Shown piece after piece: positions 7,901 to 10,000 of a stretch of DNA of 10,000 bases (position 1 is its first letter; every line of letters starts with the position of its first letter). Below the pieces are notes generated by a model, which did no database searches, was not told the DNA's origin, and saw only the letters and a program-made list of their open reading frames with translations. The stretch is from Trachelipus rathkii. Its lineage: Eukaryota > Arthropoda > Malacostraca > Isopoda > Trachelipodidae. The stretch covers positions 1 through 10,000 of the forward strand of contig JABUQX010053209.1 of the NCBI GenBank assembly GCA_015478945.1, written 5' to 3'. The position numbers and the translations under genes were made by a program.

Positions 7901-8069
7901 TTCTGATAGTTTGCAATAATAGACAAAAATCTGATAAGACTTCGAAAAACTTATTTAAACATAAAAGTTTCATAAAAAATATAATGTAAGAAGCTAAAAA
8001 TCATCTTTAAACTTTTTTTTTTCTTTTATTGGCCATTTATTCCATCGGAAATATTGATTCCCCATTTAA

Positions 8070-8176
8070 GGGCTCGAGGCGACGGGGGTACAGAGGGGGA
8101 ACAAGTCCCCGTCGTCACCGGGAGGACCGAGAGCCGCGACTCCTGCCATATTTGCGGTTCTCCTATGGTATTCTTT
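8070..8176 (-). repeat. GC-rich core unit, copy 4
   Basis: On the minus strand it reads AAAGAATACCATAGG, ACCGCAAATATGGCAGGAGT, CGGCTCTCGGTCC and so on, which is the same order as core copies 1 and 2. It forms the inner left arm of foldback 4. Confidence 0.7.
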
Positions 8177-8235
8177 GTAAAGTAATACCATAGTTTTAAC
8201 AGGGAATTAAAAATTATTGCTTTTTTCTTAAACTA

Positions 8236-8310
8236 AAGGAATACACTAGGTAAACCGCAAGATGGAGGAGTTGAAGGTCTCTCGCCTCCGTGGCCTCGAG
8301 CCCTAAATGC
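8236..8310 (+). repeat. GC-rich core unit, copy 5
   Basis: AAAGGAATACACTAGGTAAA, CCGCAAGATGGAGGAGTTG and GGTCTCTCGCC match the start of copy 2 (5393 onward). It is the inner right arm of foldback 4 and shorter than copy 4. Confidence 0.7.
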
Positions 8311-8457
8311 GGAAAATATAATAAAAACAATCTATATATTTCCGATGAAAATGCAAAAGAGATGATTTTAGGTTCTAACATAGTATTTTGAAACTTTATT
8401 TTATATAAAGTTCTTCGAAAAGTCTATAGATTTTTTGTCTGTTATTAATGCACTTCC

Positions 8458-8492
8458 CATATATATCTATTATACTATATGATATATATATA

Positions 8493-8530
<38 letters not shown>

Positions 8531-8567
8531 TATAAATATATATAATATATATATATCATTATATATA

Positions 8568-8615
<48 letters not shown>
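8458..8615. repeat. (TA)n array right of foldback 4
   Basis: About 160 bases of TA repeats. It is the mirror-position counterpart of the array at 7768-7900. Tyr/Ile frames through it are artefacts. Confidence 0.96.
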
Positions 8616-8887
8616 TATACATGTTTGATTGTGCGCCCACTAGGGTTGGCATATCTTTGTGTGCGTGTGTATCACCTTGCAGTGAATTCTCCCCCCTTTC
8701 CATTTACACCCTCTCAACAACCCCCCCCTCCATTAGTGCCCACACACCCTCCCCCTCCAACTCTCTATGCTCGCGCACAAACAAATTGTGCTTTTAATGT
8801 AAGTAATAAATAGTTTTTAGCTTCATTCCTTATATATGTGCTCTCTTGTTATAATTGAATAACTACGAACACGCCAAGGGCTAGCTC
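8616..8887. other. Unique island with weak inverted repeat
   Basis: No gene. TTTGATTGTGCGC...AGGGTTGG near 8633-8657 resembles the reverse complement of the region around 8755-8787 (TTTGTTTGTGCGC...AGAGAGTTGG). A C-rich tract (8690-8765) and a short GTGTGCGTGTGT run lie between. A 62-codon frame at 8625-8813 is proline-rich because of the C-rich tract. TA arrays lie on both sides, so this may be another decayed foldback. Confidence 0.4.
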
Positions 8888-8980
8888 ATATATTATATAT
8901 ATTATTATATATTATATATAATTATATATAATATATATATATATATAATATATATATAATAATATATAAATTATAATTAT
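8888..8980. repeat. (TA)n array at the 3' end of the retrotransposon
   Basis: About 90 bases of TA/TAA-type repeats. On the minus strand it follows the last conserved coding block of the retrotransposon by only about 30 bases, where a non-LTR element's simple-repeat tail would be. Confidence 0.93.
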
Positions 8981-9007
8981 AGTATCAACTTCTGCCCATG
9001 GCCCACC

Positions 9008-9945
9008 TTAATTGGAGGGCCACAATGCTTCCAGGAACCGGCTGCCGCCTCTGGGCGATTCCACAGGTCGAGGAGAGAAGATATAGAGAAGTCGGGCGCG
9101 GGGGGGGGGCGTCCGAGAGCAGAGCACCCAGAAGAGGTCTACTATTGTGTCTTGGGAAATTGTGACAATCTGGTGCAAAATGGTGAGGTGACATTGGTCT
9201 AGTTTTGGGAATCTATATTTATATTGCATGAGTTTTGGTGGTGACCTGATCTGCTCCGGGCCGAGGATCATCTTGTCCTCTTGCGGAACAGCCGTTTCTT
9301 TCTCTAGGGTACGTTTTGGGGAGGGGCGTGTTTAATAATTTGTTATTTGGGGCGATTTGTAGGTAGTGTTTGGTTAGATGAAGTATGGATATGTGATAAT
9401 CATGAAACTATTGGGAGGTGGGGAATTTTGTTGTAGTGTTGGTATAGAATTCGAGCTGGTGAAAGAAGGGGGGGGGATTTTTTAGTCTTATGTCGAGAGG
9501 ATTGGAGAGAAATTGGTGACAAGGTGGGCTTGGATTACTGGTTTCTGAATAGAAATTTGAGTCCACCATCTCCAGTGTGTGGAGAGTGGGGAGGATGGAG
9601 GTTTCGTCGTTAATTGTTGGATTTGGGTGGTTTTAGTGCAACCTGTGATAATTCTGAGGGCTGTATTTTGGGAGATTTTGTAATTTATTTGTGTTCGAAT
9701 TTGAGAGTGCTTTGACCGATGCTGGTGAGAGCATAGTTTTAGCATTTGTTCTAAGCAAGTTTGTTTATAGGTAGTGGTGAATGTGTGTTTCCTATCGCTG
9801 AAGTTGTGTTGGGAAAGAGTTCAGAGGGTTTAGTTTTCGTTGGGTTGAGGAAGTGATTGGTCGATGTGGGGGGGAAGAACGTCATACGCAGTGTTCATAG
9901 GTAATTCTAATCATTTTGTGGGTTTTGTTTAATGGATGGGGGTTG
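9008..9945 (-). pseudogene. Jockey-like non-LTR retrotransposon ORF2, 3' part, broken
   Basis: ORF2 of this group encodes an endonuclease and reverse transcriptase that copy the element's RNA at the target site. Only the region after the polymerase core is in the window. On the minus strand the order is: NPHPLNKTHKMIRITYEHC (9889-9945), resembling the 'PLNxTPKxLGVTFD' block after the palm; QNTALRIITGCTKTT (about 9626-9670), the most diagnostic motif; VTNFSPILST (about 9491); HISILHLTKHYLQIAPNNK (about 9340-9400); a GHHQN / LRSG-like block (about 9240); and DLWNRPEAAAG (9037-9069) with RFLEALWPSN and a TAA stop at 9008-9010, matching the usual '...DLWxxPxxAAxFL' end. Blocks fall in different frames and stops intervene, so it is dead. 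The catalytic YADD-type motif would lie beyond the right edge. The clade assignment (Jockey or close relatives) is from memory. Confidence 0.75.
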
Positions 9946-10000
9946 TTGTTCAGTGATTATGATTGGAGGGAGGATTGATGCGGTCTGTGGTTAGGAGGGT

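Larger units (their letters stand above)
7913..8451. mobile_element. Foldback element 4, best-preserved palindrome
   Basis: The left arm (7913-8176) and right arm (8236-8451) are inverted copies around a loop of about 60 bases. From outside to inside both read: GCAATAAT/GCATTAAT, GACAAAAATCT, GACTTCGAAAAACTT or GACTTTTCGAAGAACTT, AAAGTTTCA, CTAAAATCATCT, ATCGGAAATAT, CATTTA, AGGGCTCGAGGC (8069-8080, exact complement of 8293-8304), CGAGAGCC/CGAGAGACC, CTCCTGCCAT/CTCCTCCAT, TTGCGGTT and GGTATTCTTT/GTATTCCTTT. The left arm carries about 40 extra bases after AGGGCTCGAGGC, including a hairpin with an 8-base stem (8080-8087 and 8107-8114). There is no coding capacity. TA arrays lie outside both ends. 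I found no clear target-site duplication apart from the TA repeats themselves. Confidence 0.85.

Noticed and set aside
8985..9194. 69-codon minus-strand frame as a separate gene
   Set aside because: It overlaps the retrotransposon's C-terminal blocks in another frame. It is one of the frames the decayed ORF passes through.

Overview
The window looks like intergenic DNA from an animal genome, most likely an arthropod and perhaps a decapod crustacean. No intact host gene is visible, and there are no bacterial operon features. The organism guess rests on three things: long (TA)n arrays, a decayed Jockey-like non-LTR retrotransposon of a type common in decapods, and a decayed transposase-like protein of a type I recognise from arthropod and cnidarian genomes.

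Layout. At 213-1322 the minus strand carries a pseudogene of a transposase-like protein, spread over all three frames with several stops. Weak coding traces suggest it once extended to about 1700. A (TA)n array (2322-2482), a GC-rich CCGCA-type minisatellite (2515-2583) and about five diverged copies of a roughly 118-124 bp tandem repeat (2586-3190) follow. The stretch 3247-4550 is AT-rich and then purine-rich, with no convincing gene.

From about 4560 to 8890 the DNA is a chain of imperfect palindromes (foldback elements) separated by (TA)n arrays. The clearest are 4973-5935, 6274-6807 and 7913-8451. Weaker ones span 6922-7768 and 8630-8787. Each has a (TA)n array at both outer edges. A GC-rich core unit of about 75-130 bp recurs in several orientations at 4560-4692, 5393-5530, 5560-5660, 8070-8176 and 8236-8310.

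The right end (about 9945 to 9008, minus strand) holds the 3' part of a Jockey-like non-LTR retrotransposon ORF2, broken by frameshifts. Its 3' end runs straight into another (TA)n array (8888-8980).

No genes here work together. The window is a graveyard of mobile elements, and its most interesting content is the link between foldback elements and (TA)n arrays. All similarity calls were made by eye from the sequence and from memory of the families.
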